64,000 nt of DNA from Prolixibacteraceae bacterium (lineage in GTDB: Bacteria; Bacteroidota; Bacteroidia; Bacteroidales; Prolixibacteraceae): NCBI GenBank assembly GCA_025355875.1, contig JANXYV010000126.1, forward strand, positions 62,001 through 126,000. The letters run 5' to 3'. This document shows, piece after piece, positions 26,617 to 35,835 of the stretch. Both the position numbers and the translations under genes were made by a program. Each line of letters starts with the position of its first letter. Positions within the stretch are counted from its first letter, which is position 1. The notes under the pieces are model-generated. The model had not been told where the DNA came from. It saw only the letters and a list, made by a program, of their open reading frames with translations, and did not search any database.

Positions 26617-28155
26617 TTAATGTTCCTCCTTCGACAACGGTTTCGGGTTCATATCTTTCTTCCTAAGGTGCTGGCCCATGAATGTGGTGTCAACCGAAGC
26701 ATCCAACTGAACTGGTTTGGCGTCGGTCAGAATCAAATCACGGATATCCAATGCCGATGGTTCAACAGGTCCGGTAATCAGTTCCGGAATATTGTAGTTT
26801 TTCAGGAAGGAATCGTAAAATTCGGGATCTTTTTGTGGCAAGACAAAGGGTTTGGAAGCTTTCCCATTGGAATCGAAATAGCAGAAAAATGGCCGTGTGT
26901 ACAATCCGTCGATGCGCTTGCTGCTGAAAACAAACCATCGGCCTGAACTGCTCCAGCAATGATAGCTGTCGGTTTGCGGACTGTTGATGTCCATCCGTTC
27001 AAATTTTCCAGTCTGCAGGTCCAGCAAATAAAGGTCGGCATCGGGATGGTGAATGGTAAAATATCCATGATCCGACAAGGTGAACATCAGGTATTTTCCA
27101 TCTGGAGAAGTTTTGGGGAATGTAACACTTTTGCCAGTCTTTTTGGCTGAAATAACGGTATCGGCTTCTCCCCAGACATTCCGGTCGACATCGTACGGAA
27201 TGTGCATCAGGCTGAATTTGGCATTGTATTGCGATTCATAATCGGTCACCGGAGGCGCGGAAATATAATAAAGCGATTTGCCATCAGCCGACCAAACCGG
27301 AAGGTTTTCCCTGGAACTGGTCGACACCTTGGGTGAAGTAGTTATGGTATTTTTCTCGACATCATAAACAACCAGGTCGGAGGCTGCATCAGACACTTCC
27401 TGCCGGATGTCTTTCGAAAAGAAACGCTGACTAATTGAATTGACTGAGAAAGCAATGTGTTTTCCATCGGGATGCCAGTTGGGATAGGCTCCGGCAGCAA
27501 GTGTGTATTTCGTTTTGGTGTTGATTTTTTTTAGTTTTCCGTCAGCGTAAATAACTGTTCCCGCATGGTTCGCCCGAACATGAATCATCATACTTTTCGG
27601 ACTGTTTCGGGCAAACGAATGGCAATTGACGCAAGTGTTGTCGATCGATTTATTGTCGATAATGGCCGTTTCATCAAAATTTTCGAGGTTTCGCTGGTAA
27701 ATTCCAATGGCCGACCACATCACATAACCCGTATTGATCAGACGGTAAACCAAATGGTTGTCGATTTCGTCGTTGGCAACCCGGTTGACAATGGTTTTGT
27801 ATTTCTGCCATCTTCCACCATTTTCTTTGACAAAAATATCGATGTTGATTTCCTTTCCTTTGGCCTTGTTTAAAAGCTTGTGCCATGAACTGATATCTAT
27901 TTCAACCTTTCCATTGCTGTTTTCAATCCGGATGGGATCTTCTCCGGAAACTGAAATCCTGGCAGCAAATGCATTTCCTTTTTCGCGGACGACAAAATTC
28001 AAAGGCGCAATGTTTGGCGGAATCACAATTCCGGAGTAATCAGGAAAAATAACGGGCAGTCGGTCGACCGCCGTTGAATTGCTTAAATCGGATGAACAGG
28101 AGCTTGCTATTGTAGCCAGAATAGCAACGATATAAAAATGCAGTTTGTTAATCAT
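26617..28155 (-). CDS. TolB/PD40-like beta-propeller lipoprotein with one heme-c motif
   Basis: A 512-residue lipoprotein (signal VAILATIASSC). After a beta-sandwich-like N-terminal region (about 45-130) there is one CVNCH heme-attachment motif near residue 175, in NTCVNCHSFARNSPKSM. Then come TolB/WD40-like (PD40) blades: AAGAYPNWHPDGKHIAFSV, NLPVWSADGKSLYYIS, FPKTSPDGKYLMFTLS and YHCWSSSGRWFVFSS. A heme site built into a TolB-like propeller suggests an electron-transfer or heme-sensing surface protein. It overlaps the DUF6057 gene upstream by 8 bp, so the two are translationally coupled. The molecular role is unknown. Confidence 0.8.
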   Translation of the reverse strand: MINKLHFYIVAILATIASSCSSDLSNSTAVDRLPVIFPDYSGIVIPPNIAPLNFVVREKGNAFAARISVSGEDPIRIENSNGKVEIDISSWHKLLNKAKGKEINIDIFVKENGGRWQKYKTIVNRVANDEIDNHLVYRLINTGYVMWSAIGIYQRNLENFDETAIIDNKSIDNTCVNCHSFARNSPKSMMIHVRANHAGTVIYADGKLKKINTKTKYTLAAGAYPNWHPDGKHIAFSVNSISQRFFSKDIRQEVSDAASDLVVYDVEKNTITTSPKVSTSSRENLPVWSADGKSLYYISAPPVTDYESQYNAKFSLMHIPYDVDRNVWGEADTVISAKKTGKSVTFPKTSPDGKYLMFTLSDHGYFTIHHPDADLYLLDLQTGKFERMDINSPQTDSYHCWSSSGRWFVFSSKRIDGLYTRPFFCYFDSNGKASKPFVLPQKDPEFYDSFLKNYNIPELITGPVEPSALDIRDLILTDAKPVQLDASVDTTFMGQHLRKKDMNPKPLSKEEH

Positions 28156-30106
28156 CGGATTTTTGTTGTTTAATTTGTGCTTTGGTAACCTTGGGACTCA
28201 GGCATTTAGTGTAATACCAATAACTTGTGCCAAAATCTTTTTGAAGCGAACGTCTCGCCGCTTGCCAATCGTTTCCAAATGGTTTCATCGCTTTCAGGAA
28301 TGAAACAAATTGGGTTTGCCTTTCTCTGGTGAAGCTGACATCTTCGGCAGTTGGTGCTTTTCGGGCAACGTACGAATATAGAACCAATGCTTCATCCCAT
28401 GAACGTGGAACAGGATTCTTTGGGAAAGCAGTATTCTTTCTCAACAGTGATTCGAATGTTCCTAAATCGTTGTCGAGCAAGCTGGAACAAAGCAAATATT
28501 CCCATGCCATTCTATTTGCAGGATTTGCTTCGAGTAGCTTTTTTAATTTCTCGAGATAATTTGCTGAGGTGAAAGAACCTGTCGGTTCGCATTTTCGTTT
28601 CCATGAAAACTCAGGATCTTTTGCTACCAATGAAGTGTCGCTGATATATTTCTGATATTTGGCAACCCAATCATGATATAATATATTTTTATCCAAACGA
28701 TTGAGGAATTTTTCGGCAACTTGGTAATTTCCGTAAATCAGATTGATCTGGACTAATCGTTTCATCAGTCGGGGACTATTCGGAAATATAGTTTGGGCTT
28801 CAAAGGTCCAATGTTCCGATTCGTGAATAAATCCCAGATCGTAATACTGGTCGCTGCAAATAAATGGGACATCGCTGGTAACTTTTCCGTCGAGGAAGAG
28901 ACCAGCACTGCCAGCCAGTTGTGGGTAATCAAACAAATTTTCGGCTAGTTTCCCAGTATTCGCAAGTGCCTTGTTGTATTCAAAATTGGTAAAAAGGTCG
29001 TAATCTTTGAGGTTTTCGGCTGCATTAATCACTTTGGTCCAGTCGCGTTCAGCTCCATAGAAGGATACCATGGTTTCATTCCTCTTTCCTATGTCCAATG
29101 CGAATTTTAAACCAACGAATGCCAATATCAGCACAATCAGAAATTGTCCGGCAAGCCAGACAAACTGAGGATTCCATGCTTTCCTTTTCTTGGTTTCATG
29201 CTTGATCGGAGGCTTTTTTTTGGTTTTTCCTGAGGTGCTTTTACCTGTTTTTGTAATCGGAGCAGATTCTTTTTTTAGTTTTCCTGGAGTGGTAACCTGT
29301 TCAGGATTTTTCCTGAATTTGCAAAAGACAAGCGACATCAAAAGGCTTGCAGGAAGCAAGGCATATAAAGTATATAACTTATAGTCAGCAATATATAAAA
29401 GAATGGCTGGAGATTTACTATGTGTGATAGAATAAACCAGCGACAAGTCGACCAAAAAGAGGTATTTGTAAGCCAGATTGGGTAGGACTCCTGAAAAAGC
29501 GGCCAAAACAGGAAGCAGAAACCAATCGGCTTTCTTCACCTGATATCGGATTTGAATGAGAATAATCGCGGCAGTGAACACAAAAAGTGCTGCTCCTCCG
29601 GCCAGATAAAACAAGAGTGCCGCCATCAGAAAACCAATAAAAAGTCTTGTTTGCGGAAATTTCAGGATCAGTGTAGTGAAAATCCAGATGAATCCGGATG
29701 CCAAAAGCAACCTGACACTGGCATAAAATGGATAGTGGTAATCGCATTGCACCAAAATGGAAAGTAAAAGAATGAGTGCAAAAATGCTGAGGCTAAGTTT
29801 CACTTTTCCAGCTATCCGTTGAACCAGATCGATGGCAATGATTCCCTGAAAAGCAGCTATTAAGACGATAAGTAAACTGCCAAATATCTTAAAATGAAAG
29901 AATTGTGCAATAAATTCGGAAATGTAATCGGCTATGCCACCAGGATATCGGGCAAATCCCTGAAAAAATAAACTGTCGGTCAGGAAGGCAGATTGACGCA
30001 GGAAATAATGCAGTTCAGGGTTAATTACAATTGCGGTAAACCACCAGGCTGCGAGTGAAAGAACGACAAGCAGAAAGTAGTTTAAGTTTTTGGAATTTAT
30101 TTGCAT
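28148..30106 (-). CDS. DUF6057 family membrane protein with TPR-like C-terminus
   Basis: A 652-residue protein. The N-terminal half carries about ten hydrophobic helices (YFLLVVLSLAAWWFTAIVI, FQGFARYPGGIADYISEF, LSIFALILLLSILVQ), then a Lys-rich loop near residue 280-310, one more helix (GQFLIVLILAFVGLKFAL) and an extracytoplasmic C-terminal part from about 340 with helical repeats (EHWTFEAQTIFPNSPRLMKR, GNYQVAEKFLNRLDK). This matches the DUF6057 family of Bacteroidota. A candidate minus-strand -7 box (TATTTTTG, 30149-30142) precedes it. It is coupled to the heme-propeller gene by an 8-bp overlap. Function unknown; the pair may assemble a surface complex. Confidence 0.8.
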   Translation of the reverse strand: MQINSKNLNYFLLVVLSLAAWWFTAIVINPELHYFLRQSAFLTDSLFFQGFARYPGGIADYISEFIAQFFHFKIFGSLLIVLIAAFQGIIAIDLVQRIAGKVKLSLSIFALILLLSILVQCDYHYPFYASVRLLLASGFIWIFTTLILKFPQTRLFIGFLMAALLFYLAGGAALFVFTAAIILIQIRYQVKKADWFLLPVLAAFSGVLPNLAYKYLFLVDLSLVYSITHSKSPAILLYIADYKLYTLYALLPASLLMSLVFCKFRKNPEQVTTPGKLKKESAPITKTGKSTSGKTKKKPPIKHETKKRKAWNPQFVWLAGQFLIVLILAFVGLKFALDIGKRNETMVSFYGAERDWTKVINAAENLKDYDLFTNFEYNKALANTGKLAENLFDYPQLAGSAGLFLDGKVTSDVPFICSDQYYDLGFIHESEHWTFEAQTIFPNSPRLMKRLVQINLIYGNYQVAEKFLNRLDKNILYHDWVAKYQKYISDTSLVAKDPEFSWKRKCEPTGSFTSANYLEKLKKLLEANPANRMAWEYLLCSSLLDNDLGTFESLLRKNTAFPKNPVPRSWDEALVLYSYVARKAPTAEDVSFTRERQTQFVSFLKAMKPFGNDWQAARRSLQKDFGTSYWYYTKCLSPKVTKAQIKQQKSDD

Positions 30107-30329
30107 GAGAAAGATTTTAGATCAAGGTTCTCTTATTACTGCAAAAATAGAAATATATGTCTATAAGTAAAATGAATTGCGGACAATTGCACTACCCGCA
30201 ACACCTATGAGTTTATATTTGAATTTAAACGCTTGGTGCACTGTAATTTAGATTCATATGTCGTTATGCTGCTTTCTGTTACTAACTGATTCCATACATT
30301 TCCTAAAGTATGTTTTTATATCGCTTAGT

Positions 30330-33266
30330 TCACGCCTTAGGATTCGCCTGAAACGGCATCTTTGCCATTTTTTCCACTTCGATACTCGGGAATCCAAATT
30401 CTTCAACCACTTTACCCAGAATCAGGTACATGCCATCGCCCCGGAACGGATACAATTTCAAAGATTGCGGGAAATGTACGGTATCGAAGAATTCGCCCTG
30501 AACATCGATGAAGGTTCCGAAATGCATAATTTCTTTCCGCACGGTCCGAACGTATTTGATGGTCACCAAACGCCCCAGCATCCGCACTTTTTGTCCCAGA
30601 TGATTCATCATGTCTTTGGCATTAATTTCGCCCCGGAAAGGAGTTTGGAGCAGCTCGAAAGTCGTCATTGAAATGGGAAAGCCCAGCAGTTCAATCTCGT
30701 CCCAGGCATCGCCTAACACCGAGTGATCGAGTTTGGGCAAAGTAAATTCTCGTGGTCTGGCTTCGAACATGGCCCGTGTTCGTGCAACCGGAACGGTTTT
30801 ATTCAGGAGCATATGCGCTTCCCAGAGCAATTGGGCTTTGAGTATTCCGGTAAAACGAAAGGCACCCAGCCGGATCAGAATCACCAACATTTCTTTGGTT
30901 GCCGGTGTGCGCTGAATAAAATCAGCTAGCGACAGGAACGGGCCATTGCAATTCCGCTCATTCAGGATTTCGGCTACAAAACTACTTTCGAGGTTCTGAA
31001 CATGAATGAAACCCATATAAATGGTTTTGCCGATGATTCGGGTTTCGTTGCGGCTCGTGTTCACACAAGGTAGTTCGATGTGGGCGCCGCAGCGATGCGC
31101 TTCGTTGAAATACACCCAGGTGCGGTAAAATCCACCGAAATTGTTGATCACGGCCACCATGAATTCGAGCGGGAAATGTGCTTTCAGGAACAAACTCTGG
31201 AAACTTTCCACTGCATACGAAGCTGAATGTGCCTTCGAAAACGAATATCCGGCAAACGATTCGATCTGCCGCCACACTTCACGGGCAATTTCGTCGGAGT
31301 ACCCTTTTTCTTTGCAATTGCTGAAGTATTTGTCTTCGATGCGCTGAAACTCAATCCGGGAACGAAACTTCCCGCTCATGGCGCGGCGTAGCACGTCGGC
31401 TTCGGCCAGATCAAGTCCCGCAAAATGATGCGCCACCTTGATCACATCTTCCTGGTAAACCATCACCCCGTAGGTTTCCTCGAGCTGTTCCTTCATCACC
31501 GGATGCAAATACTGGATGGATTTTGGATCATGGAACCTTTGAATGTATTGCTTCATCATACCCGATTTGGCCACTCCCGGACGAATAATGGAACTGGCAG
31601 CCACCAGCGAAAGGTAATTGTCGCAATGCAGTTTTTTGAGCAGACCGCGCATGGCCGGACTTTCGATGTAAAAACAACCAATGGTTTCGCCGGTTCGCAA
31701 CTGATATTTCACCTGTTCGTCCTGAAAAAAGCGATCAACCTGATGCACATCTACATCTTCACCTTTATTCTCCCGGATAATGTCAACCGCTTCCTTGATG
31801 TGCCCGATGCCGCGCTGACTCAGGATATCCAGCTTTTCGAAACGCATGTCTTCAGCAATGTACATGTCCCATTGCGTGGTCGGAAAACCTTTGGGCGGCA
31901 TATCCAGCGCGGTGTAATAGGTAATCGGTTCTTCGGTAATCAGGATTCCGCCGGCATGAATACTCCGGAGATTCGGAAAATCAACGATCTGTTTGACCAT
32001 CGTATTGATGAGCATCGTGATCTGGTTTTTATTCTGATCGCTTTCCGGATCGAGCACCAGCAAATCAATTTCCTCCTTCGGAAGTCCGAAAACCTTGCCC
32101 AGTTCTCGGTAAATCGAGCGGTCCTTAAAAGTAGACGTAGCGCCCATTAGCGCAGTGTGGTGCCGCCCGTGACGCTTGAAAATATAGTCCTGAACCTGAT
32201 CGCGGTCGCGCCACGAATAATCGATGTCGAAATCGGGTGGGGAAGTGCGCCGCGGATTCAGGAACCGCTCAAAGTAAAGGTTTAGTTTAATGGGGTCAAC
32301 ATCCGTAATTTTAAGGCAATAAGCGACAATGCTATTTGCACCGCTTCCGCGCCCGACATGGTAAAATCCGCGCGACATGCTGTACCGGATAATATCCCAG
32401 GCAATCAGGAAATAGGACGAAAAACCCATCGAATCGATAATTTCCAGTTCGTGTGCAATTCGTTTTTTGGCTTCCGGATTGTCTTTTCCGTAGCGGTAAA
32501 TCATGCCGTCGAGCGCCAGTTTCCGGAGTAAAAGTTTGTCGTCATATGTCGACTGGCCAAAAACCTTTTTATTCTTGACGGTCGTAAAATCGATGCTGAT
32601 GCTGCAGGATTCCAATATTTTTTTGGTATTCCGGACGATTTCAGGATAATTGGCAAATTGCTGTTTCAGGCTCCTGAAATCCATTATTTCCAGCGGATTT
32701 GCGAACTGGTTTTCCTGCAATTTACTAATCAGCACGTTGTGATCGATGGCCCGTAGGGTTTTATGGAGGAACCATCCGGCGCGGTCTTTAAAGGTAACCG
32801 GTTGCCAGACTACCAGTTTTTCCGGATGTTTACGGTATTCCGAAGTCAGCAGTTTATTCAGGTCTTCGGCGCGGATGCCGGTAAACTCATTTTCGCGTAG
32901 GTCGCCGACATGTTTCTTTCCGAAGGGATAAACCACAAATACCTCCTGAAATTCAGGAGCATCGGGCGGATATGGCTTCTTTTCCAGATTGTGCTCGGTT
33001 TGCCAGTCGTTCAGTTCTTTCAGGCCTTCGCGGTTTTTAGCCAGACCAATGTAAAGTAATTCATCTTCATTACTGAACTCGCAGCCTGCAATAGGTTTGA
33101 CGCCTTTTTCCTGTGCCTTTTTAACCAGTTCCGGAATACCCATGGTGGTATTGATGTCGGTAAGCGCAACCGTGTTCAACCCGTTTAGAATAGCCAGATC
33201 GAGCAGTTCATCGATGCTTAGCGTGCCATAACGAAGGGAGTAATATGAGTGGGTATTGAGGTACAT
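30330..33266 (-). CDS. DNA polymerase III alpha subunit, short DnaE (probable error-prone DnaE2-type)
   Basis: C-family DNA polymerase of 978 residues, shorter than replicative DnaE (about 1160). The N-terminal PHP domain is present (NTHSYYSLRYGTLSIDELL, VALTDINTTMG). The palm holds the catalytic motif PDFDIDY, with GRGSGANSIVAYCLKITDVDP before it. AGYSFSKAHSASYA and EETYGVMVYQEDVI are conserved DnaE sequences. A helix-hairpin/OB region ends the protein (VRMLGRLVTIKYVRTVRK). It lies downstream of dinB on the same strand, separated by a palindrome cluster, and opposite a LexA-like repressor. This layout resembles the imuB-dnaE2 cassettes of other phyla, so a role in damage-induced mutagenesis is likely. 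Confidence 0.9.
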   Translation of the reverse strand: MYLNTHSYYSLRYGTLSIDELLDLAILNGLNTVALTDINTTMGIPELVKKAQEKGVKPIAGCEFSNEDELLYIGLAKNREGLKELNDWQTEHNLEKKPYPPDAPEFQEVFVVYPFGKKHVGDLRENEFTGIRAEDLNKLLTSEYRKHPEKLVVWQPVTFKDRAGWFLHKTLRAIDHNVLISKLQENQFANPLEIMDFRSLKQQFANYPEIVRNTKKILESCSISIDFTTVKNKKVFGQSTYDDKLLLRKLALDGMIYRYGKDNPEAKKRIAHELEIIDSMGFSSYFLIAWDIIRYSMSRGFYHVGRGSGANSIVAYCLKITDVDPIKLNLYFERFLNPRRTSPPDFDIDYSWRDRDQVQDYIFKRHGRHHTALMGATSTFKDRSIYRELGKVFGLPKEEIDLLVLDPESDQNKNQITMLINTMVKQIVDFPNLRSIHAGGILITEEPITYYTALDMPPKGFPTTQWDMYIAEDMRFEKLDILSQRGIGHIKEAVDIIRENKGEDVDVHQVDRFFQDEQVKYQLRTGETIGCFYIESPAMRGLLKKLHCDNYLSLVAASSIIRPGVAKSGMMKQYIQRFHDPKSIQYLHPVMKEQLEETYGVMVYQEDVIKVAHHFAGLDLAEADVLRRAMSGKFRSRIEFQRIEDKYFSNCKEKGYSDEIAREVWRQIESFAGYSFSKAHSASYAVESFQSLFLKAHFPLEFMVAVINNFGGFYRTWVYFNEAHRCGAHIELPCVNTSRNETRIIGKTIYMGFIHVQNLESSFVAEILNERNCNGPFLSLADFIQRTPATKEMLVILIRLGAFRFTGILKAQLLWEAHMLLNKTVPVARTRAMFEARPREFTLPKLDHSVLGDAWDEIELLGFPISMTTFELLQTPFRGEINAKDMMNHLGQKVRMLGRLVTIKYVRTVRKEIMHFGTFIDVQGEFFDTVHFPQSLKLYPFRGDGMYLILGKVVEEFGFPSIEVEKMAKMPFQANPKA

Positions 33267-33291
33267 GCGTCGCAGGTGCTAAATTTTAATG

Positions 33292-33454
33292 ACCCCCAAT
33301 TTCATTGGGGGTTAAGCGTAAATTATAGGCAGGAACCCTGAAAGGGTTCAATATTAATCTGTTTTTTTATTGAACCCACTTCGGGGTTCTGTTTGCTGTG
33401 GTAGTTTTATCCCCCAACTTTGTTGGGGGTGACTAATATTTAACCCTCCGGGTT
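33292..33454. repeat. Palindrome cluster B (five hairpins)
   Basis: Five palindromes follow each other between dnaE and dinB: ACCCCCAAT/ATTGGGGGT (33292-33312), GAACCCT/AGGGTTC (33333-33349), GAACCC/GGGTTC (33372-33389), CCCCCAAC/GTTGGGGG (33411-33429) and AACCC/GGGTT (33442-33454). Four of the five have 3-nt centres. The architecture matches clusters A and C, with unrelated stem sequences. Confidence 0.85.
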
Positions 33455-33468
33455 ATAAACAAACCATT

Positions 33469-34731
33469 TCATATAATTTCATCCATGTATTCTCGTTCAA
33501 CATTGATAGGAACCAGACCCCTTTCCCTTTTCGCAGAGAGGCTGGGAGAGGGTTTTTTCTTTATCTTGATCCCGTCACTTTTTTCTACTCCCGAGGCGCG
33601 GTGAATGGCCTCGGCTCCATAACGCAGCCGGATTTTATCCATCGACAGGTAGAGCTTGATCATCTTGTCGTTGTTGTCGAACAGGTCGAGTTGCTGAACC
33701 CCGCCTATCAGTCCGCCCAATTTGACGCCGATGAGCCGGATGAGCATGCGTCGTTCGTACAAGCGCCGGAACAACTCGAGCGCGGTGGACATGAGTGTAT
33801 GATCGAACGAAGTGTAGGAGATCTTTTTCTGCAATGTGTGCGTGTCGTAATTGGCATAGCGGATTTTTACCGTTACCACCGAGCATAGTTTTTGCTTTTT
33901 CCGCATCTTGAAGGCTATTTTTTCGACCATGTGAATAAGTAATCGCTCAAGCATTTGAATGTCAATGGTGTCCGTTTCAAATGTTCGTTCCGAACTGATT
34001 GACTTCTCTTCCGAATAGGAAATTATCGGAGTAAAATCGATGCCATTCGCTTTTTTCCAGATGTCGATTCCTGATTTTCCAAGTACGTTTTGCATCATTT
34101 CCGGAGGAATTTCACTCAGTGTATGAATGGTCACCACGCCCATGGAGCGCAGCAGATGATAGGTTTTATCGCCCACGCCCGGAATTTTTTTGATCGAAAG
34201 CGGATTCAGGAATGGCTGTACCAGATCGCGCGGAACTTCCTTTTCGCCGTTGGGTTTGGCCTCGCCGGTGGCAATTTTCGACACGGTTTTATTAACCGAC
34301 AGTCCGAAGGAAATGGGCAATCCGGTTTCGCTGATGATGCGGCTGCGCAACTCGTGCGTCCATTTGTACGAACCGATGAAACGGTCCATGCCCGAAATAT
34401 CGATGTAATGCTCGTCAATCGAGGCTTTTTCGTACACCGGGGCGCTATCGGCAATCACATCGGTTACCAGCCGCGAATATTTACTGTATGTGTCCATATC
34501 GCCGCGAATCACCGTTGCATCGCGGCACAGGTTGAGCGCCATCCGCATGGGCATGGCCGAATGGACGCCGTATTTCCGCGCTTCGTAGCTGCAACTGGCT
34601 ACCACACCACGGTCGGAGAGTCCACCAATAATCACGGGTTTGCCGATTAATCCTGAATTCTGGAGTCGCTCAACTGACACAAAAAAGGTGTCGAGATCTA
34701 AATGTACTATGGTATTGTTTTGAAAGTTCAT
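33469..34731 (-). CDS. dinB: Y-family DNA polymerase (DinB/Pol IV)
   Basis: Translesion polymerase of 420 residues. Catalytic motifs are intact: VHLDLDTFFVSVERL at the N-terminus and the acidic motif SIDEHYIDISG. Helix-hairpin-helix (IKKIPGVGDKTYHLLRSMGV) and little-finger domains follow. Unlike ImuB proteins it keeps the catalytic acids. The C-terminus ends in a tail with SPSLSAKRERGLVPI, whose DNA looks like a common dispersed Bacteroidota repeat read in frame (about 33510-33560). It is divergent from the S24 repressor across a promoter region with an inverted repeat, and probably forms a damage-response cassette with dnaE downstream. Confidence 0.93.
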   Translation of the reverse strand: MNFQNNTIVHLDLDTFFVSVERLQNSGLIGKPVIIGGLSDRGVVASCSYEARKYGVHSAMPMRMALNLCRDATVIRGDMDTYSKYSRLVTDVIADSAPVYEKASIDEHYIDISGMDRFIGSYKWTHELRSRIISETGLPISFGLSVNKTVSKIATGEAKPNGEKEVPRDLVQPFLNPLSIKKIPGVGDKTYHLLRSMGVVTIHTLSEIPPEMMQNVLGKSGIDIWKKANGIDFTPIISYSEEKSISSERTFETDTIDIQMLERLLIHMVEKIAFKMRKKQKLCSVVTVKIRYANYDTHTLQKKISYTSFDHTLMSTALELFRRLYERRMLIRLIGVKLGGLIGGVQQLDLFDNNDKMIKLYLSMDKIRLRYGAEAIHRASGVEKSDGIKIKKKPSPSLSAKRERGLVPINVEREYMDEII

Positions 34732-34810
34732 GATGTTATCCTCCCTGCTTTTCCTTGTTCCCTATTGTGCTAATTTTTACTCTGTGATCTCTGTGAATAA
34801 CTCCATTTTC

Positions 34811-34872
34811 ACTCTGTGGTAAAAATTTAACCACAGAGTTACGCAGAGTTAAACCACAGAGTAACACAGAGC
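34811..34872. repeat. CAGAG-type repeat block upstream of dinB
   Basis: ACTCTGTGGT (34811-34820) pairs with ACCACAGAGT (34830-34839), followed by ACGCAGAGTT and CCACAGAGTAACACAGAG. This is a short palindrome plus degenerate direct copies of CACAGAGT. Similar strings are common in intergenic DNA of this phylum. It lies in the dinB leader. Confidence 0.7.
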
Positions 34873-34907
34873 CGATTATAAGGTCAACCAAAAAATCTTG
34901 TCAAATT

Positions 34908-34938
34908 TTTGTATATCAATTTTAATCTTGTATATTTG
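34908..34938 (+). promoter_or_regulatory. Promoter of the S24 repressor gene
   Basis: TTTG (34908-34911), 19 bp, then TATATTTG (34931-34938): a full match to the Bacteroidota -33/-7 consensus TTTG...TANNTTTG. The predicted start of transcription lies about 55 bp before the ATG at 34999. Confidence 0.7.
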
Positions 34939-34955
34939 ATTGTTATTTAATCAAA
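34935..34955. promoter_or_regulatory. Candidate S24/SOS operator between repressor and dinB
   Basis: TTTGATT and AATCAAA, perfect 7-bp arms around 7 nt. The left arm overlaps the -7 box of the repressor promoter, so binding would block it. TACATTTTG on the opposite strand (34961-34953) could be the -7 box of dinB, which the same site would also cover. Confidence 0.6.
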
Positions 34956-34998
34956 ATGTACGATTTTAATTTAATCAATACTATTTAAATTTCCAAGC

Positions 34999-35802
34999 AT
35001 GTATTTCGATTCGAATATTAAATTTTTGAGGAACCGGAAGAAACTGACACAGGATCAGCTTGCTGTTGCGCTGGATGTCAAGCGCTCAACCCTGAATAAT
35101 TACGAGAATGGAATTTCAGGACCAAGCATTCAATCTGTGGTTCTGCTGTCGGATTATTTTCATGTGGCCATTGATACGCTATTGCGGGTTGATCTGGCCA
35201 AACTGCGCGAAAGTCAGCTCTACGAACTGGAACACGGGCAGGATGTGTTCCTGAAAGGCAGCAATCTGCGGGTGATGGCAACCACGGTCGACCGGCAGAA
35301 CCGCGACAACATCGAACTTGTTTCGGAAAAAGCCAAGGCCGGTTACACCAACGGATTTTCTGATCCGGAGTATATTTCGGAACTGCCCGTTTTTCAGCTT
35401 CCGTTTTTGTCGTCGGAACGAAAATACCGGACTTTTCAGATTTCAGGCGATTCGATGTTACCCATTCCGGATGGAGCCTGGATTACCGGTGAATTTGTTC
35501 AGGACTGGAACGAAATCAAAACCGGTGATTTATACATCGTGCTGACTTTAAACGAAGGTTTGGTTTTCAAGCAGCTGAAAAATGAACTGGCCGAACGTGG
35601 CTGTTTTCAACTGATTTCACTCAATACTGCTTATCAGCCTTATGAATTGGCGGCAACAGAAATCCGAGAAGTCTGGAAATTTGTGCATTACATTAGTCGG
35701 GAAGTGGCAGAATCGCAGTTGACAGATAATCAAATTGCTCTGCAACTTAAAATATTGACTGAAGAAATCAGTGATCTGAAGCGAAGGTTTGAAAACAGCT
35801 GA
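34999..35802 (+). CDS. XRE/S24 LexA-like self-cleaving repressor
   Basis: A 267-residue regulator. The N-terminal XRE helix-turn-helix (about 5-65, LRNRKKLTQDQLAVALDVKR) is followed by an S24 protease domain with the catalytic serine in SGDSM (Ser152) and the general-base lysine in VFKQL (Lys191). An Ala114-Gly115 bond (KAKAGYTNG) sits where LexA/CI repressors cleave themselves. A coiled C-terminal tail follows (LQLKILTEEISDLKRRFEN). It is divergent from dinB, shares the operator region and has a good promoter. It probably acts as the damage-responsive repressor for the dinB-dnaE cassette and for itself; classical lexA is not in the window. Confidence 0.9.
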   Translation: MYFDSNIKFLRNRKKLTQDQLAVALDVKRSTLNNYENGISGPSIQSVVLLSDYFHVAIDTLLRVDLAKLRESQLYELEHGQDVFLKGSNLRVMATTVDRQNRDNIELVSEKAKAGYTNGFSDPEYISELPVFQLPFLSSERKYRTFQISGDSMLPIPDGAWITGEFVQDWNEIKTGDLYIVLTLNEGLVFKQLKNELAERGCFQLISLNTAYQPYELAATEIREVWKFVHYISREVAESQLTDNQIALQLKILTEEISDLKRRFENS

Positions 35803-35835
35803 TTCCAGATAAATGACCTTTTGTTCTTTTACCTT

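Noticed and set aside
31425-32150. A 241-residue plus-strand ORF inside dnaE
   Set aside because: Antisense shadow, His-rich translation caused by the complement of the polymerase codons.
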